A DNA stretch of 55,861 nucleotides from an uncultured Burkholderiales bacterium (GTDB lineage Bacteria > Pseudomonadota > Gammaproteobacteria > Burkholderiales > Burkholderiaceae). The notes beneath the pieces were generated by a model. It was not told the DNA's origin, did not search any database, and worked only from the letters and a program-made list of their open reading frames with translations. The DNA is taken from the NCBI GenBank assembly GCA_946480465.1, contig CAMLJY010000042.1, positions 1-55,861 of the forward strand, read 5' to 3'. Both the position numbers and the translations under genes were made by a program. Of this stretch, positions 1 to 11,089 are shown piece by piece (positions within the stretch are counted from its first letter, which is position 1; every line of letters begins with the position of its first letter).

Positions 1-31
1 GTCCCTGCGGACTGTCTGGCGCCTGGCGAAG

Positions 32-85
32 CGGCCGGGCATGCAGGCCCGGCCGAATGGTGAGGCGGCAGATGGCCGCCTCTTT
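32..85. terminator. Two hairpins downstream of the histidine kinase gene
   Basis: Two perfect inverted repeats lie just past the stop of the minus-strand kinase. Positions 32-40 pair with 47-55 (9 bp, 6-base loop), and 62-69 pair with 75-82 (8 bp, 5-base loop). The second is followed on the plus strand by TTTAA. They probably end transcription here, possibly from both sides, but the U-tract is short and the neighbouring gene lies outside the window. No gene is visible in bases 1-91. Confidence 0.5.
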
Positions 86-91
86 AAGCTG

Positions 92-2317
<2,226 letters not shown>

Positions 2318-2378
2318 CAGCGCGCGAGTGTCACATCCCCGCGCGCCGCTGCCGGCGCCAGACACCGCGAATCAGGTG

Positions 2379-3269
2379 TCAGAGCGCGGTGCGCAGCGTC
2401 CAGATCTCCGGGAACAGCACCACGCCCAGCATCTGCCGCAGGTAGCCGACGCCGCTGGTGCCGCCGGTGCCGCGCTTGTCGCCGATGATGCGCTGCACCG
2501 TGGTCAGGTGGCGGAAGCGCCAGAGCCGGAAGGCGTCCTCCAGGTCGGTCAGCTCCTCGCCCAGCTGGTACAGGTCCCAGTGGTGCTGCGGGTCGCGGTA
2601 GGCCACCAGCCAGGCCGCCTCCACCGCTGGGCTGGCGGCGTAGGGCTGGGTCCAGTCGCGCTCGGTGTGGCTGGCCGGCACCGGCAGCCCGCGCCGGGCC
2701 ATCAGGCGCAGCGCCTCGTCGTACAGCGACGGTGCGCGCCAGGCCGCCTCCACCTGCGCCAGCAGTTCCGGGCGGTGCGCGTGCGGCTTCAGCAGCTCGG
2801 CTTCCTTGTTGCCGAGCAGGAACTCGATGCAGCGGTACTGGTGGCTCTGGAAGCCGGACGAGCGTGCCAGGTAGGGGCGGATGGCGCTGTACTCCGGCGG
2901 CGTCATCGTCGCCAGCACGTCCCACGCATGCACCAGCTGTTCCATGATGCGCGAGACCCGCGCCAGCATCTTGAAGGCCGCCGGCAGCTGGTCCGACGCC
3001 ACGGCGGCGACCGCCGCACGCAACTCGTGCAGCATCAGCTTCATCCACAGCTCGCTGGTCTGGTGCTGCACGATGAACAGCATCTCGTCATGGTGCGGCG
3101 ACATCGGGTGCTGCGCCGAGAGCAGCTGCTCCAGGTGCAGGTAGTCGCCGTAGCTCATGTCGTGCGCGAAGTCGAGCTGCGCGCCGTGCGACGAGGGGGC
3201 GCGGCCGGGGGCGGCTCCGCCATCGCTGGCCGGGTCCGCGGTGGCGCCTGTGTAGGGGCAGCCGCTCAT
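2379..3269 (-). CDS. kynA: Tryptophan 2,3-dioxygenase
   Basis: The haem enzyme that opens the indole ring of L-tryptophan with O2 to give N-formylkynurenine, the first step of the kynurenine pathway. The 296-residue product has the family signature [14 protein letters not shown] near the N-terminus and a C-terminal stretch [13 protein letters not shown], and the length fits bacterial TDOs. The ATG at 3269 is preferred because GGAG lies about 8 bases upstream; an in-frame start at 3311 would only add a low-complexity His/Pro leader. It is the last kyn gene of kynB-kynU-kynA, 46 bases after kynU, although it encodes the first enzyme. Confidence 0.96.
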   Translation of the reverse strand: MSGCPYTGATADPASDGGAAPGRAPSSHGAQLDFAHDMSYGDYLHLEQLLSAQHPMSPHHDEMLFIVQHQTSELWMKLMLHELRAAVAAVASDQLPAAFKMLARVSRIMEQLVHAWDVLATMTPPEYSAIRPYLARSSGFQSHQYRCIEFLLGNKEAELLKPHAHRPELLAQVEAAWRAPSLYDEALRLMARRGLPVPASHTERDWTQPYAASPAVEAAWLVAYRDPQHHWDLYQLGEELTDLEDAFRLWRFRHLTTVQRIIGDKRGTGGTSGVGYLRQMLGVVLFPEIWTLRTAL

Positions 3270-3315
3270 GGGGTGGTCTCCGTGCTGGTGGGGTGGGGGC
3301 GGAGCGCGCACGGGC

Positions 3316-4617
3316 TCATGTCACCGCGCCGCGCTGGTGGAAGCGCGCCTCGCGCCATTCCCCGCTGGACAGCACCTGGCGCAGGTGCTCCACCGCGTCC
3401 CAGACGTCGACGAAGCGCGTGTACAGCGGCGTGACGCCGAAGCGCAGGATGTCGGGCAGGCGGTCCGCCGCGTCGCCGGCGCGGAAATCGCCGACCACCC
3501 CGCGGGCGATCAGCGCCTGCACGATGGCGTACGCGCCTTCATCGCGTGACAGGCAGACCTGGCTGCCGCGCTGCTCGTCGTCGCCGGGCGAGACCAGGCC
3601 GAGGCCATGGCCCGCGCAGCGTTCCTCGACCAGCGCGATGAACAGCCGCGTCAGCGCCAGCGACTTGGCGCGGATGGCGGCCAGGCCGCCCAGCGGCTCG
3701 GCGGCCAGCATGGTGTCGACGCCGCACTCCAGCGCCGCCAGGGCCAGCACCGGCGGTGTGCCGCACAAGTAACGTGATATGCCCTCGGCCGGTGCATAGC
3801 CGGGCGTGAAGGCGAAGGGCGCGGCATGGCCGATCCAGCCCGACAGCGGCTGCCTGAAGCGCGAGACGTGCGCGGGCCGCACCCAAGCGAAGGCCGGCGC
3901 GCCGGGGCCGCCGTTGAGGTACTTGTAGCCGCAGCCCACGGCGAAGTCGGCGCCGTCGCGGTTCAGGTCCACCGGCAGGGCGCCGGCCGAGTGGGCCAGG
4001 TCCCACACCGCCAGGGCGCCCACGGCATGCGCGGCGGCGCTCAGGCGTGCCATGTCGTGCATGCGGCCGGTGCGGTAGTTCACGTGCGTGAGCATCAGCA
4101 GCGCGGTGCGTTCGTCCAGCGCGGCCGGGATCTCCTCCGGCGAGCCGACCAGGCGCAGCGTGCAGCCGTGCTGCCCGGCCAGCGACTCGGCGATGTAGAG
4201 GTCGGTCGGGAAGTTGCTGCGCTCGCTGACGATGACCGTGCGGCCAGGCCCCGGCCGGGTTCCGTCACCGGCTTCCTGCTGCATGCGCAGCGCCGCGGCC
4301 AGCACCTTGTACAGGTTGACCGAGGTGGAATCGGCCGCCACCACCTCGCCCGGGCCGGCGCCGATGAGCCGGCCGATCTTGTCGCCCACGCGCTGCGGCA
4401 GCTGCATCCAGCCGGCGGTGTTCCAGCTGCCGATCAGGCCGCGGCCCCATTCGTCGCTGATCACCTGCGCCACGCGCGCCGCGGTGGCGCGCGGCAGCAC
4501 GCCCAGCGAATTTCCGTCGAGGTAGATCAGGCCCTCGGCCAGGTCGAACTGGGCGCGCAAGGGCGCGAGCGGGTCGTCGGCGTCGCGCTGCAGCGCGGCT
4601 TCTCGGGTCAGGTTCAT
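3316..4617 (-). CDS. kynU: Kynureninase
   Basis: A PLP-dependent hydrolase that cleaves L-kynurenine to anthranilate and alanine. The 433-residue protein shows [15 protein letters not shown] near the N-terminus, the [12 protein letters not shown] stretch, the WDLAHSAGA aspartate loop and the PLP lysine in [15 protein letters not shown], all typical of kynureninases. The start at 4617 gives the usual [12 protein letters not shown] head; upstream codons to 4680 would run back into kynB. It lies 19 bases after kynB and 46 before kynA in one transcription unit, so the three products convert tryptophan to anthranilate in sequence. Confidence 0.96.
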   Translation of the reverse strand: MNLTREAALQRDADDPLAPLRAQFDLAEGLIYLDGNSLGVLPRATAARVAQVISDEWGRGLIGSWNTAGWMQLPQRVGDKIGRLIGAGPGEVVAADSTSVNLYKVLAAALRMQQEAGDGTRPGPGRTVIVSERSNFPTDLYIAESLAGQHGCTLRLVGSPEEIPAALDERTALLMLTHVNYRTGRMHDMARLSAAAHAVGALAVWDLAHSAGALPVDLNRDGADFAVGCGYKYLNGGPGAPAFAWVRPAHVSRFRQPLSGWIGHAAPFAFTPGYAPAEGISRYLCGTPPVLALAALECGVDTMLAAEPLGGLAAIRAKSLALTRLFIALVEERCAGHGLGLVSPGDDEQRGSQVCLSRDEGAYAIVQALIARGVVGDFRAGDAADRLPDILRFGVTPLYTRFVDVWDAVEHLRQVLSSGEWREARFHQRGAVT

Positions 4618-4636
4618 CGGAGGTCTCTTGCTTGCG

Positions 4637-5260
4637 TCAGAGTTCGCGCAGCACTGCGCGTACCGGCGAGGCGTCGGCACTGATCAGCTTCAGGGGCAGG
4701 GCGATCAGTTCGTAGTTGCCTTCGGGCACCTCGTCGAGCACCAGGTTCTCCAGCACGCGCAGGTCGCGCCGGCGGATGACCTGGTGGCTGTCCAGCGTCT
4801 TGCTCGCGGCGGGGTCGATGCTGGCGGTGTCGATGCCGATCAGGCGCACGCCGAGATCCGCCAGGCGTTCGACGGTCTCGGGGGCGTAGGCGGGCAACTC
4901 AGGGTCCCAGCCGGTGGGTGCGCGCTGGTAGGTGCGCACCAGCACGCGGGGCGGCAGGCCTTGCAGCGCGTGCTCGAGGTGGTGCCACTCGATCAGCGGA
5001 CCGCAGCCGATGGCATGGATGACCCGGCAGGGGCCGAGGTAGGGCGCGAGGTCCACCGCGCCGATGGGCGCCGCATCGTTGGCGTAGTGCAGCGGCGCAT
5101 CGGCATGGGCGCCGGTGTGGGGCGACAGCGTGAGCGTGCTGACGTTGACCGGGCAACCCGGACCGAGCGTGGCGGCCCAGCGCTGCTCGTAAGGCGCATC
5201 CCCCGGAAACACCGGCGAACCGGGCCCAACGGGCGGCGAAATGTCCCACAAGCGCTTCAT
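4637..5260 (-). CDS. kynB: Kynurenine formamidase (arylformamidase)
   Basis: Hydrolyses N-formylkynurenine to kynurenine and formate. The 207-residue product has the metal-binding signature [12 protein letters not shown] of the bacterial cyclase/KynB family and the later [12 protein letters not shown] and LDSHQ motifs. The start at 5260 ([11 protein letters not shown]) is the family start; an in-frame ATG at 5296 lies upstream of the predicted -10 and is unlikely to be transcribed. It is the first gene of the operon. A consensus-like promoter ends 7 bases before this ATG and no Shine-Dalgarno is present, so the mRNA is predicted to be leaderless. Confidence 0.95.
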   Translation of the reverse strand: MKRLWDISPPVGPGSPVFPGDAPYEQRWAATLGPGCPVNVSTLTLSPHTGAHADAPLHYANDAAPIGAVDLAPYLGPCRVIHAIGCGPLIEWHHLEHALQGLPPRVLVRTYQRAPTGWDPELPAYAPETVERLADLGVRLIGIDTASIDPAASKTLDSHQVIRRRDLRVLENLVLDEVPEGNYELIALPLKLISADASPVRAVLREL

Positions 5261-5267
5261 CGCCGCG

Positions 5268-5296
5268 ATGATAGGCGCCGGCGATTTAATTGACAA
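5268..5296 (-). promoter_or_regulatory. kynB promoter, sigma-70 type, 17-bp spacer
   Basis: Read on the minus strand: -35 TTGTCA (5296-5291), 17-base spacer, -10 TATCAT (5273-5268). The expected start point is about 5261-5262, so the transcript would begin within one or two bases of the kynB ATG at 5260. This is one of the best consensus matches in this GC-rich window. Confidence 0.75.
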
Positions 5297-5301
5297 CTAA
5301 A
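5285..5301. promoter_or_regulatory. 17-bp palindromic operator over the kynB -35
   Basis: TTTAATTGACAACTAAA is an odd-length palindrome centred on 5293 with one mismatched pair (positions 5 and 13). It covers the -35 hexamer, so a bound dimer should block RNA polymerase. Size and AT-rich arms suit a MarR- or Lrp/AsnC-type regulator; KynR of Pseudomonas is Lrp-type. No such regulator gene is in the window, so the binder is inferred only. Confidence 0.6.
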
Positions 5302-5341
5302 GTATTTAACCCTGATGCACCGCGCTCCGGGCGGGTGGCGG

Positions 5342-5674
5342 CTACATCGGCAGCGGCGGCAGCCCATGCCACTTGCGGGCCTTGGCGCAGGCCTCGTCGC
5401 CGATGCCCTGCGGCGCGCGCAGGCCGAATTCGCGGCAGGGGCCGGGGCGCCATTCGTAGATGCCGCAGTGGACCTTTTCGCCGACTGTGCCGACCAGCGC
5501 CGCGCAGCGCGGGCGGGCGTGGTCGGTGCCGCGCATGCGGTGCAGGCCGGGCAGCAGCGGCACGGCCAGGCCATCGGGCACGCAGCCACCGTTGCCTTGC
5601 AGTTCTTCGCTTGCAAAATCGACGCGGAAGCTCGCGCAGCAGGCGCCGCAGCGGGTGCAGGGGTTGTCGTCCAT
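5342..5674 (-). CDS. YkgJ-family cysteine-cluster protein
   Basis: A small 110-residue protein of the YkgJ/UPF0153 zinc- or iron-chelating family. The N-terminus holds the diagnostic cysteine cluster CTRCGACC (Cys6, 9, 12, 13), with further cysteines in GGCVPD, HCGIYEWRPGPCREFG and EACAKA, matching the spacing of the family. The precise function of the family is not established. The start at 5674 (MDDNPCTRC) places the cluster at the very N-terminus; longer frames to 5734 overlap the divergent DUF3052 gene. It stands 81 bases upstream of kynB on the same strand, but the strong kynB promoter lies between them. Confidence 0.88.
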   Translation of the reverse strand: MDDNPCTRCGACCASFRVDFASEELQGNGGCVPDGLAVPLLPGLHRMRGTDHARPRCAALVGTVGEKVHCGIYEWRPGPCREFGLRAPQGIGDEACAKARKWHGLPPLPM

Positions 5675-5700
5675 CAGCAGGAATGTGCAGGGGAGGGGCC

Positions 5701-6114
5701 GTGGCCACGCCAGCCGGGTACAGCGGAACGCCATTGTGGAAGAAGCTCGGGCTCCAGCCCGGCCTGCGCCTGTGCGCGGTCAGGGCACCCGAGGATTACG
5801 ACGCGCTGATCGCCGGCGCACCGGAGCCCATCGAACGCGTGGCTCGGCCGGGCAAGGCGGTGGGCATGGTGCACCTCTTCGCCGAGCGGCGCGCCGACTT
5901 GGCCGACCAGCTGCCACGGCTGCGTGAACAACTGGCGCCCGACGCGGTGCTGTGGGTGTCGTGGCCGAAGAAGGCGTCGAAGCGGCCGACCGACATCACC
6001 GAGGACGTGATCCGCGAACTGGCGCTGCCGATCGGCTGGGTCGACGTGAAGGTCTGCGCCGTGGATGCGGTGTGGTCGGGGCTGAAGCTGGTCGTGCGCA
6101 AGGAACTGCGCTGA
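5701..6114 (+). CDS. DUF3052 family protein
   Basis: A 137-residue soluble protein matching DUF3052 (function unknown), with the typical head GYSGTPLWKKLG and the VLWVSWPKK and GWVDVKVCAVDAVWSGLK segments. Translation most likely starts at the GTG at 5701, because GGGAGG lies five bases before it (5691-5696); the upstream in-frame sequence is antisense to the YkgJ gene. The two genes diverge from a 26-base gap, so each promoter must overlap the other gene. It ends 7 bases before the converging kinase gene. Confidence 0.88.
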   Translation: MATPAGYSGTPLWKKLGLQPGLRLCAVRAPEDYDALIAGAPEPIERVARPGKAVGMVHLFAERRADLADQLPRLREQLAPDAVLWVSWPKKASKRPTDITEDVIRELALPIGWVDVKVCAVDAVWSGLKLVVRKELR

Positions 6115-6121
6115 AGCCGCG

Positions 6122-7612
6122 TCACTCGGCCGCCGGGCCCGGCGCGCGCACCACGGTGACGGTGCAGTCCGTCTCCGCCACCACTTCGGACGAGACGCTG
6201 CCCAGGTAGCGGCGCAGCCCCGAACTGCCGCGCGCGCCCATCACGATGTGGTCGGCCTGGTTGCGCCGGGCGAACTCGATGATGGCCTGCCCGACGTCCG
6301 GCGACCCCAGCACATGGAAGGTGAGCCGGCCGTCGGCGATCTGCAGCGACTGGCCGAGCGGCCGCGCCCAGTGCTTCAGCGCGACCAGCTGCTTCACGTG
6401 CTTGCTCTGGCCGTCGTCGTCGACCAGCTCGTCCATGCCGATGCGCGCCGTCTTCATCACGCTCACGCAGGCGAGGCGTGCACCGGGCTCGGCCTGCACG
6501 ATGCGGCGCACCGATTCGCGCAGGCGTTCGAGCAATTCGTCGCTGGCACCTTCGACGTCGACCGCGGCCAGCACGATGGGGCTTCGCGCCAGCTGCTCGC
6601 TGGCCTTGGCGCGCGGTTCGGCCGGTTCGGCGCCGAGTGCGAAGAACCAGCGCTTGAAGGTCTTCACCATGCCGCTGCGCTGCAGCTTGTGCGCCCGCTT
6701 GGTCAGCGCCACCTGTGACGGCGTCTGCAGGTCCAGCGCCAGCTGCGCGGCGCTCTGGTGGCGGCGGTCGGGCTTCACTTCCAGGCAGCGCAGGATCAGC
6801 TCCTGCAGCCAGGGCGGGCAGTCCGGGCGGATGGCGCGCGGCGGCACCGGGTCCATCCACAGGCGCCGGCGCAGGCCGCGCACGCTCTCGGGCGATCCGA
6901 AGGGGCGCTCCCCGGTGGTCAGGTGGTACAGCATGACGCCCAGCGCGAACAAGTCCGAGCGCGGATCGTTGCGCACGAACTGCACCTGCTCGGGCGACAT
7001 GTACGGCCCGGTGCCCATCGGCAGCATGAACTCCTCGTCCAGCAGGTCCGGCAGGTGGTCGTGACGGGAGAGCCCGAAGTCCACCAGCACCGCCGTGCCG
7101 TCGGGGCGGAACATGATGTTGCTGGGCTTGATGTCCAGGTGCACCAGGTGCTGGCGGTGCAGGTCGTGCAAGGCGGTTGCCACGCGCGAGCCGATCTCGA
7201 TCACCTCGTCCAGCGGCAGCGGCGCGGCGTCGAGCCGTGGCTTCAGCGAGGGGCCTTCGATGCGCTCCATCACGATGTAGGGCTGGCGGGTGAAGTCGCC
7301 CTTGGCGATGAACTTCGGCACGTGCGGGCCGGCGAGCATCGGCATGATCATCTGCTCGACCTCGAAGCCGACGATCGTGGCCGGGTCCTCGCCGCCCTTG
7401 ATGCGCGGCACCTTCATGATCAGCGGCAGGCGCGAATCGCCGGCGTGGTTGACCTCGCTGACGCGCCAGATGTGCGCCATGCCGCCGGTGTGCAGCTTCT
7501 CCTCGAGCCGGAAGCGGTCGATGACCTGACCGGGCACGAGCAGCGTGGGGCCTGCCACGCCGCTGCTGGCGGCGAAGCCGAGGGTGGCCGGCTCGCTGTC
7601 GCTATCGAGCAT
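6122..7612 (-). CDS. Ser/Thr protein kinase fused to a universal stress protein domain
   Basis: A 496-residue two-domain protein. Residues about 32-300 are a Hanks-type kinase: glycine loop (HTGGMAHIW, 41-49), VAIK-type Lys67, catalytic loop HLDIKPSN (Asp160, Lys162, Asn165), DFG at 178-180 and the GTGPYMSPEQ activation segment; the catalytic residues are intact. After a basic linker, residues about 345-490 form a UspA domain ending in MGARGSSGLRRYLGSVSSEV, the G-x2-G-x9-G-S pattern of ATP-binding Usp proteins. No membrane helix is seen, so it should be cytoplasmic. Kinase-Usp fusions are uncommon, and a link between nucleotide or stress sensing and phosphorylation is inference. A TTGACA sits just upstream (7620-7625) but has no good -10 partner. 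Confidence 0.92.
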   Translation of the reverse strand: MLDSDSEPATLGFAASSGVAGPTLLVPGQVIDRFRLEEKLHTGGMAHIWRVSEVNHAGDSRLPLIMKVPRIKGGEDPATIVGFEVEQMIMPMLAGPHVPKFIAKGDFTRQPYIVMERIEGPSLKPRLDAAPLPLDEVIEIGSRVATALHDLHRQHLVHLDIKPSNIMFRPDGTAVLVDFGLSRHDHLPDLLDEEFMLPMGTGPYMSPEQVQFVRNDPRSDLFALGVMLYHLTTGERPFGSPESVRGLRRRLWMDPVPPRAIRPDCPPWLQELILRCLEVKPDRRHQSAAQLALDLQTPSQVALTKRAHKLQRSGMVKTFKRWFFALGAEPAEPRAKASEQLARSPIVLAAVDVEGASDELLERLRESVRRIVQAEPGARLACVSVMKTARIGMDELVDDDGQSKHVKQLVALKHWARPLGQSLQIADGRLTFHVLGSPDVGQAIIEFARRNQADHIVMGARGSSGLRRYLGSVSSEVVAETDCTVTVVRAPGPAAE

Positions 7613-7640
7613 TGCTAGCTGTCAAAATGGGCGGCCACGG

Positions 7641-8384
7641 TCAATGGCCATCCTCGAGCCGCGTAGCCAGGCGCTGCGGCATGCCTGCGGCGAGGATCTT
7701 GGCGCCCGCGGTTTCATGGTCGTAGGGTACGCGGTGGAAGGTCAGCGTGCCGGCGGCGTCGTCCAGCATCGCGTAGCAGGCCGCGGGGTTGCCGTCGCGC
7801 GGCTGCCCGGCGGATCCGGGGATCGCCAGCCACTGGCGGTGCGGCGGCACGGGAATCGCCACCCCGGGCGTCGGCGTGAAGTCGCCGCACTTGCCGGTGG
7901 GCGAGACGTTGTAGAGCTTGGGCTCATGCATGTGGCCGCAGAAGGTGTAGCGGCAGCCCGTGGCGTGCAGGCTGCGCACCGCTTCCATGCGGCCGGTGAT
8001 GTACTCCCAGCCCTCGGGGGACCAGGCGTTGGCGTGCACGTAGAGCCGGTCGCCGTCCTGCGCGGTGAGCGGCAGCGAGGCCAGGAAGTCGATCTGCGCC
8101 GCCGACAGCTGCGCGCGCGTCCATTCGATGACCTGGCGCGGCTCCGGGCGCATCGACGGCGTCGGGCCCTTCACCACGGCCAGGTCGTGGTTGCCCTGCA
8201 CCGCCAGCGCCCCGTTGCGCACGAACTCCTGCACCCGGTCGACCACCCAGCCGGGATCGGCACCGTAGCCCACGTAGTCGCCCAGCAGCACCCACGCCTG
8301 CGCGCCGTGGTCGCGCGCGTGATCGATCACCGCTTCCACTGCTTCACGGTTGGCATGCAGGTCCGACAGCAGCGCGGTTTTCAT
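7641..8384 (-). CDS. Metallophosphoesterase family protein
   Basis: A 247-residue calcineurin-like phosphoesterase with the metal-binding motifs in order: SDLHANREAV (D-x-H), GDYVGYGADP (GD), GNHDLAV (GNHD) and CGHMHEP (GH-x-H). The architecture matches the YfcE/MJ0936 class of small cytoplasmic phosphodiesterases; the substrate cannot be told. The start at 8384 gives the typical MKTALLSDLHAN head. It lies 11 bases downstream of argF on the same strand and could be co-transcribed with argD-argF. Confidence 0.9.
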   Translation of the reverse strand: MKTALLSDLHANREAVEAVIDHARDHGAQAWVLLGDYVGYGADPGWVVDRVQEFVRNGALAVQGNHDLAVVKGPTPSMRPEPRQVIEWTRAQLSAAQIDFLASLPLTAQDGDRLYVHANAWSPEGWEYITGRMEAVRSLHATGCRYTFCGHMHEPKLYNVSPTGKCGDFTPTPGVAIPVPPHRQWLAIPGSAGQPRDGNPAACYAMLDDAAGTLTFHRVPYDHETAGAKILAAGMPQRLATRLEDGH

Positions 8385-8395
8385 GGGCAGATCGC

Positions 8396-9307
8396 TCAGC
8401 CGATTCGACCCAGCAGAAGGTACTCCATCAGCGCCTTCTGCACGTGCATGCGGTTCTCGGCCTCGTCCCAGACCACGGATTGCGGGCCGTCGATCACCTC
8501 GGCCGCCACCTCCTCGCCACGGTGGGCCGGCAGGCAGTGCATGAAGAGCGCTTCCGGGCGTGCCAGCGACATCATCTGCGCGTCGACGCACCAGTCGGCG
8601 AAAGCCTTCACGCGGGTCTCGTTCTCGGCCTCGTAGCCCATGCTGGTCCAGACGTCGGTGGTCACCAGGTCCGCGCCTTCGCAGGCGGCGAAGGGGCTCT
8701 TGAAGACCTTCAGGCACGAGGTGTTCGACACGCCGGCCAGCACCGGATCCACCTCGAAGCCGCTGGGCGTGCTGACGTGCAGCGTGAAGCCCAGGATGTC
8801 CGCCGCCTGCAGCCAGGTGTTGGCCATGTTGTTGCCGTCGCCCACCCACGCCACCACCTTGCCCCGGATGTCGCCGCGGTGCTCGATGAAGGTGAAGATG
8901 TCGGCCAGGATCTGGCAGGGGTGGAACTCGTTCGTCAGGCCGTTGATCACCGGCACGCGCGAGTGGGCGGCGAAGCGTTCGAGCTTGGTCTGCTCGTAGG
9001 TGCGGATCATCACCAGGTCGACCATGCGGCTGATGACGCGCGCCGAGTCCTCGATCGGCTCGGCACGGCCGAGCTGGCTGTCGCCGGTGGTCAGGTGCAC
9101 CACCGAGCCGCCCAGCTGGTACATGCCGGCCTCGAAGCTGACGCGGGTGCGGGTGCTGGCCTTCTCGAAGATCATCGCCAGCGTGCGGTCGGTCAGCGGG
9201 GTGTAGCGCTCGTAGTTCTTGAAGCGCGTCTTGATGATCTTCGTGCGTTCGAAGAGGTAGGCGTATTCCTCGGCGCGGAAGTCCTTGAACTGCAGGTAGT
9301 GCTTCAT
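8396..9307 (-). CDS. argF: Ornithine carbamoyltransferase
   Basis: Condenses ornithine and carbamoyl phosphate to citrulline in arginine synthesis. The 303-residue protein carries the carbamoyl-phosphate loop STRTRVSF, HPCQILAD, the ornithine loop region and HCLPAHRGEEV with the catalytic cysteine. The start at 9307 (MKHYLQFKD) agrees with betaproteobacterial ArgF; an ATG at 9328 in the same frame overlaps the argD stop as ATGA and would add seven residues. Either way it is directly downstream of, and probably translationally coupled to, argD. Confidence 0.96.
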   Translation of the reverse strand: MKHYLQFKDFRAEEYAYLFERTKIIKTRFKNYERYTPLTDRTLAMIFEKASTRTRVSFEAGMYQLGGSVVHLTTGDSQLGRAEPIEDSARVISRMVDLVMIRTYEQTKLERFAAHSRVPVINGLTNEFHPCQILADIFTFIEHRGDIRGKVVAWVGDGNNMANTWLQAADILGFTLHVSTPSGFEVDPVLAGVSNTSCLKVFKSPFAACEGADLVTTDVWTSMGYEAENETRVKAFADWCVDAQMMSLARPEALFMHCLPAHRGEEVAAEVIDGPQSVVWDEAENRMHVQKALMEYLLLGRIG

Positions 9308-9324
9308 GAGGCTGTAGCCCGGCT

Positions 9325-10518
9325 TCATGGCTTGGGCGCCGATGCGGCGAGGAAGTCCCGCACCAGCGGGACCAGGCGGGCGACGATCTCGTCGGCTTCG
9401 GCCGCGCTCAGGATCAGCGCCGGCAGCAGGCGGATCACGCTGTCGGCGGTGACGCTGATCAGCAGGCCGGCTTCCTTCGCGGCCCGCGCGAGCAGTTCGT
9501 TGCAGGGGCGGTCGAGCTGGATGCCCAGCATCAAGCCCTGGCCGCGGATCTCGACGAAGCCCGGCAGGTCCTTGAGCCCGGCGGTCAGGCCCGCCGTGAG
9601 GCGTTCGCCCATGGCTGCCGCGTTGGCGAGCAGGTTTTCCTCTTCCATGATGCGCAGCGTTTCGATGCCCGCACGCATCGCCAGCGGGTTGCCGCCGAAC
9701 GTGGTGCCGTGGTTGCCGGGGCCCAGCACCTTGGAGGCGCGGGGCCCGGCCACGATGGCGCCGATGGGGACGCCCGAGCCCAGGCCCTTGGCCAGCGGCA
9801 TCACGTCCGGCACGATGCCGGCCCACTGGTGCGCGAACCACTTGCCGGTGCGGCCGATGCCGCACTGCACCTCGTCGAGCATCAGCAGCCAGTCGTTCTC
9901 GTCGCAGACCTTGCGCAGCTCGCGCAGCGTCTCGATGCGGGTGGGGTTGATGCCGCCTTCACCCTGGATGGTCTCCAGGAACACCGCGACGACGTTCTTG
10001 TTCGTGCGCGCGACCTCGCGCACCTTCTCGATGTCGTTCAGCGGCAGCCGCACGAAGCCCTCGACCAGCGGCTCGAAACCCTTCTGCACCTTGGGATTGC
10101 CGGTGGCCGACAGCGTGGCGATGGAGCGGCCGTGGAAGGCCTTGTCGTAGACGATGATCTCGGGCCGCTCGATGCCCTTGTCATGGCCGAACTTGCGGGC
10201 GATCTTCAGCGCGCCTTCGTTGGCTTCGAGCCCGCTGTTGCAGAAGAAAGCGGCCTCCAGGCCGGACAGTTCGCACAGCCGGGCCGCCAGCGTTTCCTGC
10301 AGCGGGGCCTGGTAGTAGTTGGAGCAGTGGATCAGCTTGGCCACCTGGTCCTGCAGCGCAGGCACCAGCTTCGGGTGGGCATGGCCGAGCGTGTTGACGG
10401 CGATGCCGGCCAGCGCATCCAGGTACTCACGGCCCTCGGTATCCCAGACGCGACACCCTCGGCCGTGCGACAGCGCGAAAGGCAGCCGGCCATAGGTGTT
10501 CATCACATGGGAAGTCAT
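9325..10518 (-). CDS. argD: Acetylornithine aminotransferase
   Basis: A class-III PLP aminotransferase of arginine synthesis (N-acetylornithine to N-acetylglutamate semialdehyde), 397 residues. Visible motifs are FCNSGLEANEGALKIARK, the LDEVQCGIGRTGK aspartate loop and the PLP lysine in PLAKGLGSGVPIGA; the HGTTFGGNPLA stretch separates it from plain GABA aminotransferases. The start at 10518 (MTSHVMNTYG) has GGAG seven bases upstream. It precedes argF, and its promoter must lie in the 235-base gap shared with the divergent DUF3579 gene. A succinyl-diaminopimelate aminotransferase side activity is usual in this family. Confidence 0.94.
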   Translation of the reverse strand: MTSHVMNTYGRLPFALSHGRGCRVWDTEGREYLDALAGIAVNTLGHAHPKLVPALQDQVAKLIHCSNYYQAPLQETLAARLCELSGLEAAFFCNSGLEANEGALKIARKFGHDKGIERPEIIVYDKAFHGRSIATLSATGNPKVQKGFEPLVEGFVRLPLNDIEKVREVARTNKNVVAVFLETIQGEGGINPTRIETLRELRKVCDENDWLLMLDEVQCGIGRTGKWFAHQWAGIVPDVMPLAKGLGSGVPIGAIVAGPRASKVLGPGNHGTTFGGNPLAMRAGIETLRIMEEENLLANAAAMGERLTAGLTAGLKDLPGFVEIRGQGLMLGIQLDRPCNELLARAAKEAGLLISVTADSVIRLLPALILSAAEADEIVARLVPLVRDFLAASAPKP

Positions 10519-10697
10519 TCGAGTGCTCCGTGAAAGGGAAGGCCGAAATGGCCAGGCCGGCGATCCGCCCCGATGGGCAGAACGCCGGCCTGCTGGGGCG
10601 TCGATTCTAAACAGCCGGTCCGCGCGGGCAGCTGCCGGGCGTGAACGATGCGGCTCGTCGGCGGCGCACCGTGTGCTGCAGCGCAGCACTTCCGCGG

Positions 10698-10703
10698 CAC
10701 AAT
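10698..10703 (+). promoter_or_regulatory. Candidate -10 box for the DUF3579 gene
   Basis: CACAAT at 10698-10703 gives a predicted start near 10710 and a leader of about 44 bases to the ATG at 10754. No good -35 is seen. The rest of the argD-DUF3579 gap (10519-10753) shows no obvious ArgR-like AT-rich palindrome. Confidence 0.35.
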
Positions 10704-10753
10704 CAGCGCTTTGCCCGATTCGCGCCCGCCACCAGGATTCGCGCTCGCACCGC

Positions 10754-11089
10754 ATGACCGCTTCACCCCCCCGCGAGTTCTTCATCCAGGGCCTCACCCG
10801 CAGTGGCAAGACTTTCCGGCCGAGCGACTGGGCCGAGCGCCTGGCAGGCGCCCTGTCGTGTTTCCGCCCCGGCGGCGTGAAGGGTGGCCCCGGCTCCCAC
10901 ATCGGCTATTCGCCGTACTGCGTGCCGACGGTGGTCAACGGCGTCAAGTGCGTGATCGTCAACGAGGCGCTGCGCGGCATCGAGCCCATGGCCTGGGACT
11001 TCGTGATGAACTTCGCCCGCGACAACGACCTGCAGGTCGCGGAGGTCTGTTCGCTGCCCGATCCGGGCACGCCGGGGCAGGCGGGCTGA
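10754..11089 (+). CDS. DUF3579 family protein
   Basis: A 111-residue protein of DUF3579, a family found mostly in betaproteobacteria, with no established function. Its head, REFFIQGLTRSGKTFRPSDW, resembles short proteins of this family; 'GLTRSGKTF' looks like a P-loop but lacks the GxxxxGK[ST] spacing. The ATG at 10754 is the first reasonable start. It is divergent from argD and converges on rpsT with a shared terminator between them. Confidence 0.85.
   Translation: MTASPPREFFIQGLTRSGKTFRPSDWAERLAGALSCFRPGGVKGGPGSHIGYSPYCVPTVVNGVKCVIVNEALRGIEPMAWDFVMNFARDNDLQVAEVCSLPDPGTPGQAG

Noticed and set aside
7597..7625. TTGACA (minus strand, 7625-7620) as a promoter of the kinase-Usp gene
   Set aside because: No -10-like hexamer lies 16-18 bases downstream, so the box alone is not enough.
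10783..10812. P-loop in the DUF3579 protein (GLTRSGKTF)
   Set aside because: The GxxxxGK[ST] spacing is not met and no other ATPase motifs follow.
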